In this document: in pieces, positions 19,218-26,817 of the stretch | Layout of the letters: each line of letters starts with the position of its first letter | How positions within the stretch are numbered: the stretch's first letter is position 1 | IMG/VR virus record: IMGVR_UViG_3300033148_007417 | Coordinates: 1-29,546 of that record | Reading direction: 5' to 3' (one strand) | Origin: a virus | DNA length: 29,546 nt | Notes under the pieces: model-generated | Told to the model about the DNA's origin: nothing | Seen by the model: only the letters and a program-made list of their open reading frames with translations | Database searches by the model: none | Made by a program: the position numbers and the translations under genes

Positions 19218-20014
19218 TGGAAGGATTACCTCAGCAACCATATAATGAAGTTGCAGAACAAGTTGGTTTACAAGCTCAAACAAACCAAAGTAATGTATTT
19301 GCAAACCAAGCAAAACAACTTCAGTATCAGATGGAAGAATCTGAAATGAATTTAGCAGAAGCTCAATTAGATTGTAATGAAACTTTAACTAAAATCTACC
19401 ACTTGTTAAAACAAGATGTTCTTGCTCCAAATGATGAAGGAATTTTAGAATGGAAAGCAATAGATGATCAAAAGAAAAGAGTTCTTACTGGGGAAGGAGT
19501 TGAAAAGATGATGCAAGTTATGCAATCCTATATTAATAAAGAAACTTTATTATCTAACTTTGATGAGAAGATGATAGCAAGAAGAATGCTAGAGTTTTCA
19601 TTAGCTCTTTCTGCTGTTATATTTATGAAGTATGATGTTTATTTTAGAACTCCATCACTTGAGGAATGTAAGGATATTTTAGAAACAAGGATTGCTGAGA
19701 AGAATAAAAGAAAAAGAATAAACCTTGAGCTTTTAGGTAGAGAAGTAGATGAAGATAAAATCAAAGAAGAAACATTAAAAGAAGTAGAACCAAGAATAGA
19801 ATATGAAATACAAAAAATAAAACAAGAACAAACTAAATTAAATCTAAGAGAGTTTGAAATGATATTCACACAACTAAAAGCATTAGTTGAAGCAACACAT
19901 AACAGAGCTTGGAAAGGTGAAGAAAGAGGTTCATTAAGAAGACACTTTAATATAAGTGAAATCATTGGGGGAAAACCTCAAGGACCTGAGAAGAAGAAGT
20001 GGGGTTTGTTTTAA
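19217..20014 (+). CDS. Helical 265-aa protein, candidate virion scaffold
   Basis: It is almost fully helical: a Gln/Asn-rich N-terminus, coiled coil (about 33-65, QLQYQMEESEMNLAEAQL), a short hydrophobic patch (LEFSLALSAVIFM), another long coil (about 150-235) and a basic end (WKGEERGSLRRHFNISEIIGG). There are no membrane helices or enzyme motifs. Position among the late genes suggests a structural or scaffold role. Confidence 0.55.
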   Translation: MEGLPQQPYNEVAEQVGLQAQTNQSNVFANQAKQLQYQMEESEMNLAEAQLDCNETLTKIYHLLKQDVLAPNDEGILEWKAIDDQKKRVLTGEGVEKMMQVMQSYINKETLLSNFDEKMIARRMLEFSLALSAVIFMKYDVYFRTPSLEECKDILETRIAEKNKRKRINLELLGREVDEDKIKEETLKEVEPRIEYEIQKIKQEQTKLNLREFEMIFTQLKALVEATHNRAWKGEERGSLRRHFNISEIIGGKPQGPEKKKWGLF

Positions 20015-20754
20015 TGAAAAAATGTTTACTAATATTATTTGTTACAGTATTTTTAATAAGTTTAGTTGGTGCTTTAGATATAACTTATGAACCTCATAAA
20101 TTAGATACAGATTTGGAGTTTAGTTTTACTTCTAACAATGCAACTACTTGCAATATCTCAACTGTTAATACTCCCTATGGTGTAGTAACTATAAACCAAG
20201 AAAGCACAAAGGTTGGACAAACATTTAATAATACTATTGCTGGTGGAAACTTTTCTGAGATAGGAAACTATTGTTTTAATATTCAATGTTTTGATGGTTC
20301 ACAAATTGAAACAGGAAGTTTATGTAGAGATGTTACTTATCTAGGAAAACAATTAAGTGGTGCAAGAGCAGGATTATATATTGGTTTCCTTGGATTATTA
20401 GTTCTTATATTCTTTCTTAACTTTTTTGGTATGGGATTTCTTCCATCAAGAAATCAAAGAACTGAGGAAGGAAAAATAATGTCTATAAGTTATTTAAAAT
20501 ACTTTAGGAATGTTTTATGGATGACTGGTTATTTTTTATTTATTGCAATAATTTATATTGCAAGTAATCTTGCATTTGCTTTCTTAGAAGAAGAATTAAT
20601 AGCCAAAACTTTATTTATGATATTTAAAGTAAGTTTTATGATGTCACCAATTGTTGTTATAGTCTGGATGGTATTTATTTTTGCTTCAATGTTTCATGAT
20701 AAAGAGTTTCAAAAGATGTTAAATAGGGGGATATTTCCTCAAGGAACAGTATGA
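20014..20754 (+). CDS. Secreted Ig-like domain plus three membrane helices, 246 aa
   Basis: A signal peptide (1-20, ending LVGA) precedes a beta-sandwich-like outside domain (about 21-110) with four Cys (TTCNIS, NYCFN, IQCFDG, SLCRD) and sequons, then three membrane helices (about 119-140, 162-190, 202-228). I know this layout from proteins of DPANN-type elements. ATG 20014 shares a base with the upstream stop; the frame opens earlier at 19999. It is probably a membrane or envelope protein. Confidence 0.65.
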   Translation: MKKCLLILFVTVFLISLVGALDITYEPHKLDTDLEFSFTSNNATTCNISTVNTPYGVVTINQESTKVGQTFNNTIAGGNFSEIGNYCFNIQCFDGSQIETGSLCRDVTYLGKQLSGARAGLYIGFLGLLVLIFFLNFFGMGFLPSRNQRTEEGKIMSISYLKYFRNVLWMTGYFLFIAIIYIASNLAFAFLEEELIAKTLFMIFKVSFMMSPIVVIVWMVFIFASMFHDKEFQKMLNRGIFPQGTV

Positions 20755-20969
20755 TGGCAGACATGAATAAAAAAAGAACTGAAATAATAAGAGCAGACCC
20801 ACAATTTAAAAAATGGGTTGTTGATTTAAGCAGGTTTAAATCTAATCAAGAAAAAGATAAAATAACTCCTTCAAGAATTACAAAAGCAATTTACAAACAA
20901 TATAATAAATATCCTAATTTATTAGATGAAATTAAATTGTCTACTTTAGGAAGATGGAAAGGAAAATAA
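20751..20969 (+). CDS. 72-aa conserved archaeal-element-type protein
   Basis: The pattern EIIRADPQFKKWVVDLSRFKS ... ITPSRITKAIYKQYNKYP is one I associate with a small family in archaeal viruses and plasmids, possibly a DNA- or ATPase-binding adaptor. The start is ATG 20751 or 20754, both overlapping the upstream stop. Placed between membrane proteins in the late operon. Confidence 0.55.
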   Translation: MMADMNKKRTEIIRADPQFKKWVVDLSRFKSNQEKDKITPSRITKAIYKQYNKYPNLLDEIKLSTLGRWKGK

Positions 20970-20971
20970 AA

Positions 20972-21223
20972 ATGGTAATGAAAATATGTTTTAGATGTAA
21001 GAAAGAAATCAATGATGAAGATAATTACTTTGCAATGATTGAAATGAATCATAAGAAAGAAGTCAAAACAGATTATGTTCATAAGGTTTGTTGGGATGTT
21101 TTTTGTAATCAATTGGATGGAGCTTCAAATTCATTGGCTAAATCAAATTATTTGTTAAATGCTATGGGAAATCAAATGAGGAAAATGGGAATACTTCCAA
21201 AAGAGGAGGTTGTGATACAATGA
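20972..21223 (+). CDS. Zinc-binding protein, 83 aa
   Basis: CFRCKKE and YVHKVCWDVF give a C-x2-C ... H-x2-C site, a zinc-finger-like N-terminal half, then a helical half ending MGILPKEEVVIQ. ATG 20972 is chosen because AAGGA precedes it by eight bases; the frame extends to 20954. The stop overlaps the next start. Confidence 0.6.
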   Translation: MVMKICFRCKKEINDEDNYFAMIEMNHKKEVKTDYVHKVCWDVFCNQLDGASNSLAKSNYLLNAMGNQMRKMGILPKEEVVIQ

Positions 21224-21372
21224 AAAGAAAATATATAATAACAGAAGAAAAAGTTTTAGAAATAAATAAGCTAGCATTTAGAAATTCCGGAGCAAGAATA
21301 GTTCATATATTAAATAACTTACCACAATTAGAAAAGGAGAAAAAGAATGAAACTAAAACCATTAATAAATAA
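21220..21372 (+). CDS. 50-aa hypothetical protein
   Basis: It starts at an ATGA overlap and has AGGAGGT at 21204-21210, about ten bases before the ATG. The product is basic and helical (RKYIITEEKVLEINKLAFRN). Its end overlaps the next gene by 26 bases and supplies that gene's ribosome site. No family is recognised. Confidence 0.55.
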   Translation: MKRKYIITEEKVLEINKLAFRNSGARIVHILNNLPQLEKEKKNETKTINK

Positions 21373-21937
21373 AAGAAAACCAATGAATAAAAAAGCAGGG
21401 ATAGGAATAATTATATTCTTTTCAGTTCTTTTGATTACATTAATAATGGGATTTGTTGCTGTAATGGCTTGGAGTATAATTGATATTGCAAGTGATGAAC
21501 TAACTCCTATTATGACTGACCTTGGAATGGTTGATAGTGTTAATATGTCAGAAGCATCAGAATATTCTTTTGGTATTGCAAACACTTTTATTCAATCATT
21601 ACCTTGGGTTATTGGATTTGGATATGTTTTAGTTTTAATATTTACATTAGTATTTGTTTTTATAGTTGGATATTCTCCTCATCCTGCATTTATTGCTCTG
21701 TATATTGTGTTAATGATTTTATTGATATTTGGATGTGTTATTATGAGCAATATATATCAAGATATTTATACTGGAACAGATGAAATAGCAATAAGATTAC
21801 AGCAACAAGAAATGATGTCTTACCTTATTTTGTATTCTCCATTTATTATGTCTATGATTGCTTTAATTGGTGGGATATTAATGTTCACAAGACAATCTTC
21901 CAGTGAGGGTGGTGGAACAGGAGGTTTTGGAATTTAA
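21347..21937 (+). CDS. Four-pass membrane protein with pilin-like N-terminus, 196 aa
   Basis: A basic start (KPLINKRKPMNKKAG) leads into a helix (about 16-42), then an outside loop and three more helices (about 84-108, 112-136, 160-184). It ends Ser/Gly-rich (EGGGTGGFGI), like the ancestral end inferred for the capsid-like pair. AGGAG precedes ATG 21347. It may be a pore or assembly membrane protein. Confidence 0.6.
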   Translation: MKLKPLINKRKPMNKKAGIGIIIFFSVLLITLIMGFVAVMAWSIIDIASDELTPIMTDLGMVDSVNMSEASEYSFGIANTFIQSLPWVIGFGYVLVLIFTLVFVFIVGYSPHPAFIALYIVLMILLIFGCVIMSNIYQDIYTGTDEIAIRLQQQEMMSYLILYSPFIMSMIALIGGILMFTRQSSSEGGGTGGFGI

Positions 21938-21945
21938 CAGAAAAA

Positions 21946-24900
21946 ATGGAAAATTTAATACATAAAAACGATTGTAAGCAATTCTCAGCAAAGAAAAACT
22001 TGTTTTTGATGATAACCCTATGCCTATTTTTGATTTTACCAATGGTTTCTGCTGATTTAAGTATTGATAATATTAAATTGTTTGATGATAAGACTGGAGA
22101 TTATGGAAAAGTTACTATTAGAGATTGGTTTGGATTCTTAGATTTAGCAGAATTAGAATTAAAAGAAAATACAGATATTTGTGATTCAGATTGTTCTTCT
22201 GAAACAGAAATTATAATGTATCAAAGAGGAGTTTTGATTGATGATGTTAAATTTATGAAATTACAAGGAAAAGGTAATTGGATTGAAGAGGATATTATAG
22301 ATTATAATTTTTACATCAAAACAGGAGAAAAAGAAATAGATGTGGATGATTATGGAGAAAAATGTGTGGAAATTAATAAGAATTTAACTTGTTCAAATGT
22401 GTTAGTTGGTTCGCATAAAGAAATGGAAAATATTTATGAATTATATAATTTAGGTGATGAAGTAATTGAAGGAACTTATTATATCAAATTAGAAGGAGAA
22501 AAAGGTGTATCAGATACAATAGATTGGCAAATTACTTCTCAAGGAAAGTTAATAGATGAATGGGCACTTTGGGAAGCAAGTTATACTGGAGAACATTGGG
22601 ATACATCTGCTACTGGTAATGATAACCCTAATGATATGGGGGAAAATGCAACTGCTATTTTCATTGCAGATTACACGGATTCTTATATTTATGTATATAA
22701 TAATTCTGGAACTTCTATGTATAATTTCACTACTAGTGTGGAAAGTGCAGGTGCAAGAGGTGTTGCTTATTATAATGATTTTTTATATATTAATGATATT
22801 CCGAGTCAAATAGATAAATATGATTTAGATGGAACTTATCTTAGTGCTGTTACTTTAAATACAGAGATTGGGGCTTCAATAGATATTTATGATGGAAATT
22901 TAATTGGTATTACTGCTGCATTAAATAATATTACTTTTTCTGATTTAACAACAGGAGATATATTTTATTCTTTTATCACAAATATATCAAATGCAGATTC
23001 AAGGTCTTTAACAACTGATGGAAATTATATTTATGTTGGAGATAGAACTGATAATTCAATTTATATATATAATATGAGTGGAGGTTATTTAATTAATTAT
23101 AGTCAAACTGCTGTAAATAATTATTCTGCTGGAATGGTAGTATATGGGAATAACTTATGGCTTTCTGATGCTCATACTGCTGAAGTTTATAAATATGAAT
23201 TAATATCTGCTGTAACATTAAATTCTCCAATTGATAATTATTATTCTACAAGAAATGTAACATTTAATGCAACAGGAAGAGCAAGGGGAGCTTTAACTTT
23301 TGTTAATGCATCTTTATGGCATAACAAAACAGGAACTTTTGAGATTAATGAAACAAAAACAATTACAGGAATAACAAATACAACTACTTTTAATAAAACC
23401 TTTGGAGAAGGTTCTGTATTATGGAATACTCAATTTTGTCTTTCAGACCATACTTGTGTATTTGGGGATTCAAATAGAACCTTTCATATTGATTCAACAT
23501 TTCCAGCAGTTACAATAACTTCTCCAACAACAAATATGGATTATGGTGAATCAGGAGAAAATGAAACTATTAATTGGACAGCAACAGATACTAATTTAGA
23601 TAGCTGTTGGTTTGAATATAATATGACTAATACTTCTGTAACTTGTGGGGCTAATAATTATTCTTTTATGTTAGAAGATGGTGTTTTTAATATAACTTTT
23701 TATGCAAATGATAGTGCAGGAAATACTAATTCAAGTTTTATAGAATGGATTTATAAGGTTTTTGTATTGGATGAAACTTATGTAGCATCAACAATCTCAG
23801 GAGTAACTAATGAATTTTTATTAGAATTAGAAACAGATGGAACTCAAGTTACAATAGGTTATTTAAATTATAATAACACAAATATTCTAGGTTCAATCAG
23901 TTCCTCTGGTGATTATTATAATCTCACAAGAAACCAGATAGCAGTGGGTGTTTCAATTCCAACAAATATTTCATTTTATTGGAATGTTACAATGGAAGAT
24001 GGATATAATTTTACTCTTGTTCCAAAAAATCAATCAGTTAGTCCAGTTGTAATCAATGAAACTTGTGGAGCAGGAATGTATGTTCTTTTTAATTTTACCA
24101 TGGTAGATGAAATAACACAAATAGAATTAGATGGGGCTGTAGAAGATACTTCAATCAAAGTAGATTTAGATTTATATACTTTAGATGGAACAATTAAACT
24201 AAATGACTTCTATCAAAATTTTAGTCAAACGAACCCTGTTGCAATTTGCATTGATAATAATTTATCAGAAGGAGAAGAATATTCAATTGATGTTCAGGTT
24301 CAATATAGTGCAACAAATTATTCATCTGAATTTTATAATATTGAAAAATATGTTATTAATTTAACCACCCTTTATAATAACATTACTTTATATGATTTAG
24401 ATAATACAAACACACAAAACTTTAAATTAATAGCAAGAGATACTTCTTATCTTCCTATTGATGGTGCTTTAATTCAAATAGAAAGAAAATATGTTGATGA
24501 GGGAGTTTTTTATATAACTGAAATTCCAAAAGCAGATGCAAAAGGAATTACTTCTGCTTCACTTCAATTAAATGATGTTGTTTATAATTTTTATATTTAT
24601 CAAGCAGGAGTTTTAATATCTTCATTCACAAATGTCTTAGCTATTTGTCAAACACCATTGGTAAGTTCTTGTGAAATAGATTTTAATGCTTTCCAAACAA
24701 AGATAGAAGTTCCTGATTTTGAAGAAGGAGATGACTTTAATTTTACATTAGGATATAATGATACTTCCAAAGTAATTACAAGTCAGTTTATAATACCAAG
24801 TAGAGAACCATCAGTAATTTATTTAGAAGTAATAAGAGAAGATACATTAGGAACTGCTGTTTGTTCAGATACTTTAACTTCTGCTTCTGGAATATTAAGT

Positions 24901-25239
24901 TGTATAGTTCCTCATAGTTTTGGAAACTCAACTGTTGTTGCTAAAATATATAAAGATGGTGTTGAACAAGGGAAGGGGGGCATTAAAACAGACCAAAATC
25001 CTTCTGATATTTTTGGTGTTGTTTTAATTATGATGTCTATATTAATTATGATGACTTTAATTGGAATTGGGGTATCAGATAATCCAGTAATTACTGGGGT
25101 ATTTATATTTGTTGGATTAATATTAATGGTCGCAATGAACTTAGTTAAAAATACTGGATTCATAGGAGCAACTGCAACAATATTATTCTTTTTAATAGCA
25201 ATTATACTTGTAATAATTAAAGCAGCTAAGAGGTCATAA
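21946..25239 (+). CDS. Giant secreted surface protein with propeller-like and Ig-like repeats, 1097 aa
   Basis: A signal sequence (hydrophobic about 18-36, ending MVSA) is followed by a mixed domain, a propeller-like stretch (about 205-420) with repeated strand pairs (YIYVYNNSG, FLYINDI, YIYVGDRTDNSIYIYN), Ig-like domains (from about 424, e.g. VTLNSPIDN and ITFYANDSAGNTNSS), and three C-terminal membrane helices (about 1023-1097). Asn-X-Ser/Thr sites are very dense, so heavy N-glycosylation is likely. It would project from the envelope, perhaps for host binding or fusion. Confidence 0.7.
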   Translation: MENLIHKNDCKQFSAKKNLFLMITLCLFLILPMVSADLSIDNIKLFDDKTGDYGKVTIRDWFGFLDLAELELKENTDICDSDCSSETEIIMYQRGVLIDDVKFMKLQGKGNWIEEDIIDYNFYIKTGEKEIDVDDYGEKCVEINKNLTCSNVLVGSHKEMENIYELYNLGDEVIEGTYYIKLEGEKGVSDTIDWQITSQGKLIDEWALWEASYTGEHWDTSATGNDNPNDMGENATAIFIADYTDSYIYVYNNSGTSMYNFTTSVESAGARGVAYYNDFLYINDIPSQIDKYDLDGTYLSAVTLNTEIGASIDIYDGNLIGITAALNNITFSDLTTGDIFYSFITNISNADSRSLTTDGNYIYVGDRTDNSIYIYNMSGGYLINYSQTAVNNYSAGMVVYGNNLWLSDAHTAEVYKYELISAVTLNSPIDNYYSTRNVTFNATGRARGALTFVNASLWHNKTGTFEINETKTITGITNTTTFNKTFGEGSVLWNTQFCLSDHTCVFGDSNRTFHIDSTFPAVTITSPTTNMDYGESGENETINWTATDTNLDSCWFEYNMTNTSVTCGANNYSFMLEDGVFNITFYANDSAGNTNSSFIEWIYKVFVLDETYVASTISGVTNEFLLELETDGTQVTIGYLNYNNTNILGSISSSGDYYNLTRNQIAVGVSIPTNISFYWNVTMEDGYNFTLVPKNQSVSPVVINETCGAGMYVLFNFTMVDEITQIELDGAVEDTSIKVDLDLYTLDGTIKLNDFYQNFSQTNPVAICIDNNLSEGEEYSIDVQVQYSATNYSSEFYNIEKYVINLTTLYNNITLYDLDNTNTQNFKLIARDTSYLPIDGALIQIERKYVDEGVFYITEIPKADAKGITSASLQLNDVVYNFYIYQAGVLISSFTNVLAICQTPLVSSCEIDFNAFQTKIEVPDFEEGDDFNFTLGYNDTSKVITSQFIIPSREPSVIYLEVIREDTLGTAVCSDTLTSASGILSCIVPHSFGNSTVVAKIYKDGVEQGKGGIKTDQNPSDIFGVVLIMMSILIMMTLIGIGVSDNPVITGVFIFVGLILMVAMNLVKNTGFIGATATILFFLIAIILVIIKAAKRS

Positions 25240-25673
25240 TGGAAAAAAGCACAATAACATTAACAATATCTCTTGTAATGGTAGCATTATTTACAATAGC
25301 CATAATTAGTTTTTCAGTTGGTTTTGCTAATGATAATAGTGCTGTAATCAATATTGCAGATGATCCTGAATTATCTGCATTAAGCACAGAAACAACCACA
25401 GGACTGTCAGATTTTAAAGATGATTCAGAAGGAACTTATTCATCTATTTTAGAAACAACAATAGAACCTGGAAGTGATGTTGCACAATCAACAGGACCTT
25501 TTGCGATTACTGCAGGAAATATTATAGGTGTTACTAAAAATATTATTTATCTTCCTTATAAAAAGATATTTGGAAGTGGAAGTGGGTTTGGGATATTCTT
25601 TACAACATTTATGGGTTTTTTAGTATTAATAATAGGTTTACTAATGTATAAAACATTAAGAGGTAATCCATAA
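25239..25673 (+). CDS. Two-helix membrane protein, 144 aa
   Basis: An N-terminal helix (about 8-28), an outside acidic Ser/Thr domain of about 85 residues (DDPELSALSTETTTG) and a C-terminal helix (about 117-138) ending basic. This is the same topology as the capsid-like proteins at 26102, with a longer outside part. TAATG coupling links it to the giant surface gene. Confidence 0.6.
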   Translation: MEKSTITLTISLVMVALFTIAIISFSVGFANDNSAVINIADDPELSALSTETTTGLSDFKDDSEGTYSSILETTIEPGSDVAQSTGPFAITAGNIIGVTKNIIYLPYKKIFGSGSGFGIFFTTFMGFLVLIIGLLMYKTLRGNP

Positions 25674-26017
25674 TGATATTTTTAGCATATTTATATGATT
25701 TGCCAAATGCAACAGAAGGAGTAGATGCAATAGTTAATCAAATGACTACTGGAAGTTTTTATTGGTTTGTTCCAATGATTTTATTCTTTACTTTTTGTAT
25801 TGTATTTATTGGAGGAATAACAAGACAAAGGATAAGAACTGGAACTGCTGATTATTCTGCTTGGGGAATTATTGCTTCAATGACCACACTACTTCCAGCA
25901 TTATTATTCTCAGTTCAAGCAGGATTCATAAGATTAGATTGGCTAGTAATAGTTATTTCACTTAATATCCTTACAGCATTTTGGTTTTTTATGGATAAGA
26001 AAGTTACTGAAGTTTAA
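25673..26017 (+). CDS. Three-pass membrane protein, 114 aa
   Basis: Helices at about 28-50, 61-81 and 86-106 with a basic loop (TRQRIRTG) and a short Lys tail. It is coupled to the previous gene by TAATG and ends the first late unit; the spacer 26018-26101 then holds the second late promoter. Function unknown. Confidence 0.6.
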   Translation: MIFLAYLYDLPNATEGVDAIVNQMTTGSFYWFVPMILFFTFCIVFIGGITRQRIRTGTADYSAWGIIASMTTLLPALLFSVQAGFIRLDWLVIVISLNILTAFWFFMDKKVTEV

Positions 26018-26030
26018 GCATCAAAAGAGC

Positions 26031-26047
26031 GTAACAATGTTACACTT
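26031..26047. promoter_or_regulatory. Operator-like palindrome GTAACAATGTTAC with ACTT flank (copy 2)
   Basis: It is identical over 17 bases (GTAACAATGTTACACTT) to 16185-16201. Here it touches the upstream edge of the TATA box rather than the start site, so the same factor could compete with TFB or activate at this promoter. Confidence 0.7.
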
Positions 26048-26057
26048 AATATAAAAA
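26048..26057 (+). promoter_or_regulatory. Promoter TATA box AATATAAAAA for the capsid-like pair
   Basis: It lies about 45 bases before ATG 26102, giving a leader of roughly 20 bases that carries a strong GGAGGTG (26092-26098). A leader with a strong ribosome site suits a highly expressed gene. Confidence 0.65.
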
Positions 26058-26101
26058 GCCCTTTTTCTTATATATTCTATTATTATTAACGGAGGTGCAA
26101 A

Positions 26102-26431
26102 ATGTTTAAAACCAAAAAAGCTCAAACTAGTGGTTTAATCACAGGATTAATCTTTGGAGTAGCTTCGCTTGTAATTGGAGTTATAATTGCTTTTGTAATT
26201 GTATCTACTTTGACTGATGCTGATTTACTGACTGACGGTTCTACAGAATATAATTCAACAGAGGCTTTAGCATCTAACTTTACATCAGGAGTAGATAATG
26301 TTTCAAGTAAGATTCCAACAATTCTTTTAATAGCAGCTATTGTTCTAATACTTGGTGTATTAGTTTTATTAGTAGGTGCGTGGCAAAGAATGAGAATTGT
26401 AAAACCAAAAAAGCTCAAACTAGTGGTTTAA
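26102..26431 (+). CDS. Two-helix pilin/capsid-like protein, 109 aa (copy 1)
   Basis: A basic start KTKKAQTSG fits the archaeal pilin-type signal ([KR][GA] then hydrophobic), followed by helix 1 (about 13-38), a 35-residue polar loop with sequons (NST, NFT, NVS) and helix 2 (about 73-95), ending basic. Small proteins with two hydrophobic helices are the major capsid proteins of spindle-shaped archaeal viruses; similar proteins are common in DPANN elements. Its own promoter and strong ribosome site suit an abundant product. The last ten residues (KPKKLKLVV) come from out-of-frame reading into copy 2. Capsid role is inference. Confidence 0.65.
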   Translation: MFKTKKAQTSGLITGLIFGVASLVIGVIIAFVIVSTLTDADLLTDGSTEYNSTEALASNFTSGVDNVSSKIPTILLIAAIVLILGVLVLLVGAWQRMRIVKPKKLKLVV

Positions 26432-26687
26432 TCACAGGATTAATCTTTGGAATTGCTTCGCTTGTAATTGGAGTTATAATTGCTTTTGTAATTGTATCTA
26501 CTTTGACTAATGCAGATTTATTAAGTGGAGATTATAAAGCAGCTGCAGGAAATTTATCAGCTAACTTCTCAGCAGGAGTAGATAATGTTTCAAGTAAGAT
26601 TCCAACAATTCTTTTAATAGCAGCTATTGTTCTAATACTTGGTGTATTAGTTTTATTAGTAGGTGCGTGGCAAAGAATGAGAATTGT
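26107..26687 (+). repeat. Tandem duplication with identical flanks and a variable core
   Basis: Bases 26107-26158 equal 26400-26451, the following 54 bases are again identical after one changed codon, and 26286-26400 equal 26573-26687 (115 bases). Between them the loop-coding segments (26213-26285 and 26506-26572) differ in sequence and length. The join lacks any spacer, so copy 2 has lost the original leader and ATG. Confidence 0.9.
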
Positions 26688-26703
26688 GCGTGGCAAAGAA
26701 TGA
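26380..26703 (+). CDS. Two-helix pilin/capsid-like protein, copy 2 (GTG start or frameshift product)
   Basis: The helices match copy 1 almost exactly (SGLITGLIFGIASLVIGVII and ILLIAAIVLILGVLVLL), but the loop differs (DLLSGDYKAAAGNLSANFSAG). No ATG precedes the frame; the only standard start is GTG 26380, inside copy 1 and without its own clear ribosome site. The frame is -1 to copy 1. It may be made by -1 frameshifting at 26407-26413, giving a fused four-helix protein of about 200 aa. The C-terminus (VRGKE) results from a 23-base duplication; without it the end would be RIGGGGI. Confidence 0.6.
   Translation: MAKNENCKTKKAQTSGLITGLIFGIASLVIGVIIAFVIVSTLTNADLLSGDYKAAAGNLSANFSAGVDNVSSKIPTILLIAAIVLILGVLVLLVGAWQRMRIVRGKE
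26407..26413 (+). promoter_or_regulatory. A AAA AAG slippery heptamer at the copy 1/copy 2 join
   Basis: In the copy 1 frame the codons are CCA AAA AAG CTC, i.e. A AAA AAG in the phase known to favour -1 slippage (as in E. coli dnaX). A -1 shift continues with GCT CAA ACT, exactly the copy 2 frame. A weak 6-bp hairpin (TTAATC/GATTAA, 26428-26443) lies 14 bases downstream. Confidence 0.5.
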
Positions 26704-26709
26704 GAATTG
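26664..26709 (+). repeat. 23-base tandem duplication at the 3' end of copy 2
   Basis: TGCGTGGCAAAGAATGAGAA plus TTG occurs at 26664-26686 and again at 26687-26709. Because 23 is not a multiple of three, it shifts the frame and brings in an early TGA (26701-26703). Without it the frame would read on to TAG 26724. Confidence 0.9.
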
Positions 26710-26721
26710 GTGGTGGAGGCA

Positions 26722-26770
26722 TTTAGGTTCTTTTTTTTTCTTTTTTTCTTTTTTTTCTTTTGATCCTAAA
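26722..26770 (+). terminator. Oligo-T terminator after the capsid-like pair
   Basis: A run of about 30 pyrimidines, mostly T with single C breaks (26731-26761), lies between TTTAGG (26722-26727) and CCTAAA (26765-26770), which can pair. T-runs are the main signal for archaeal termination. Confidence 0.75.
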
Positions 26771-26777
26771 AGGAAAA

Positions 26778-26787
26778 TTATTTAAAC
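26778..26787 (+). promoter_or_regulatory. Promoter TTATTTAAAC for the 902-aa gene
   Basis: A TATA-like box about 31 bases before ATG 26818; AAGGTGAT (26807-26814) lies just before the start. It follows the T-run terminator, so this gene probably has its own transcript. No palindrome copy is present here. Confidence 0.55.
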
Positions 26788-26817
26788 AATAAGATATTAT
26801 AATTATAAGGTGATATT

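Noticed and set aside
26102-26703. Tandem copies as a pure assembly artefact
   Set aside because: The variable cores differ at many positions and in length, so two distinct copies exist. Only the exact join and the 23-base duplication still need read support.
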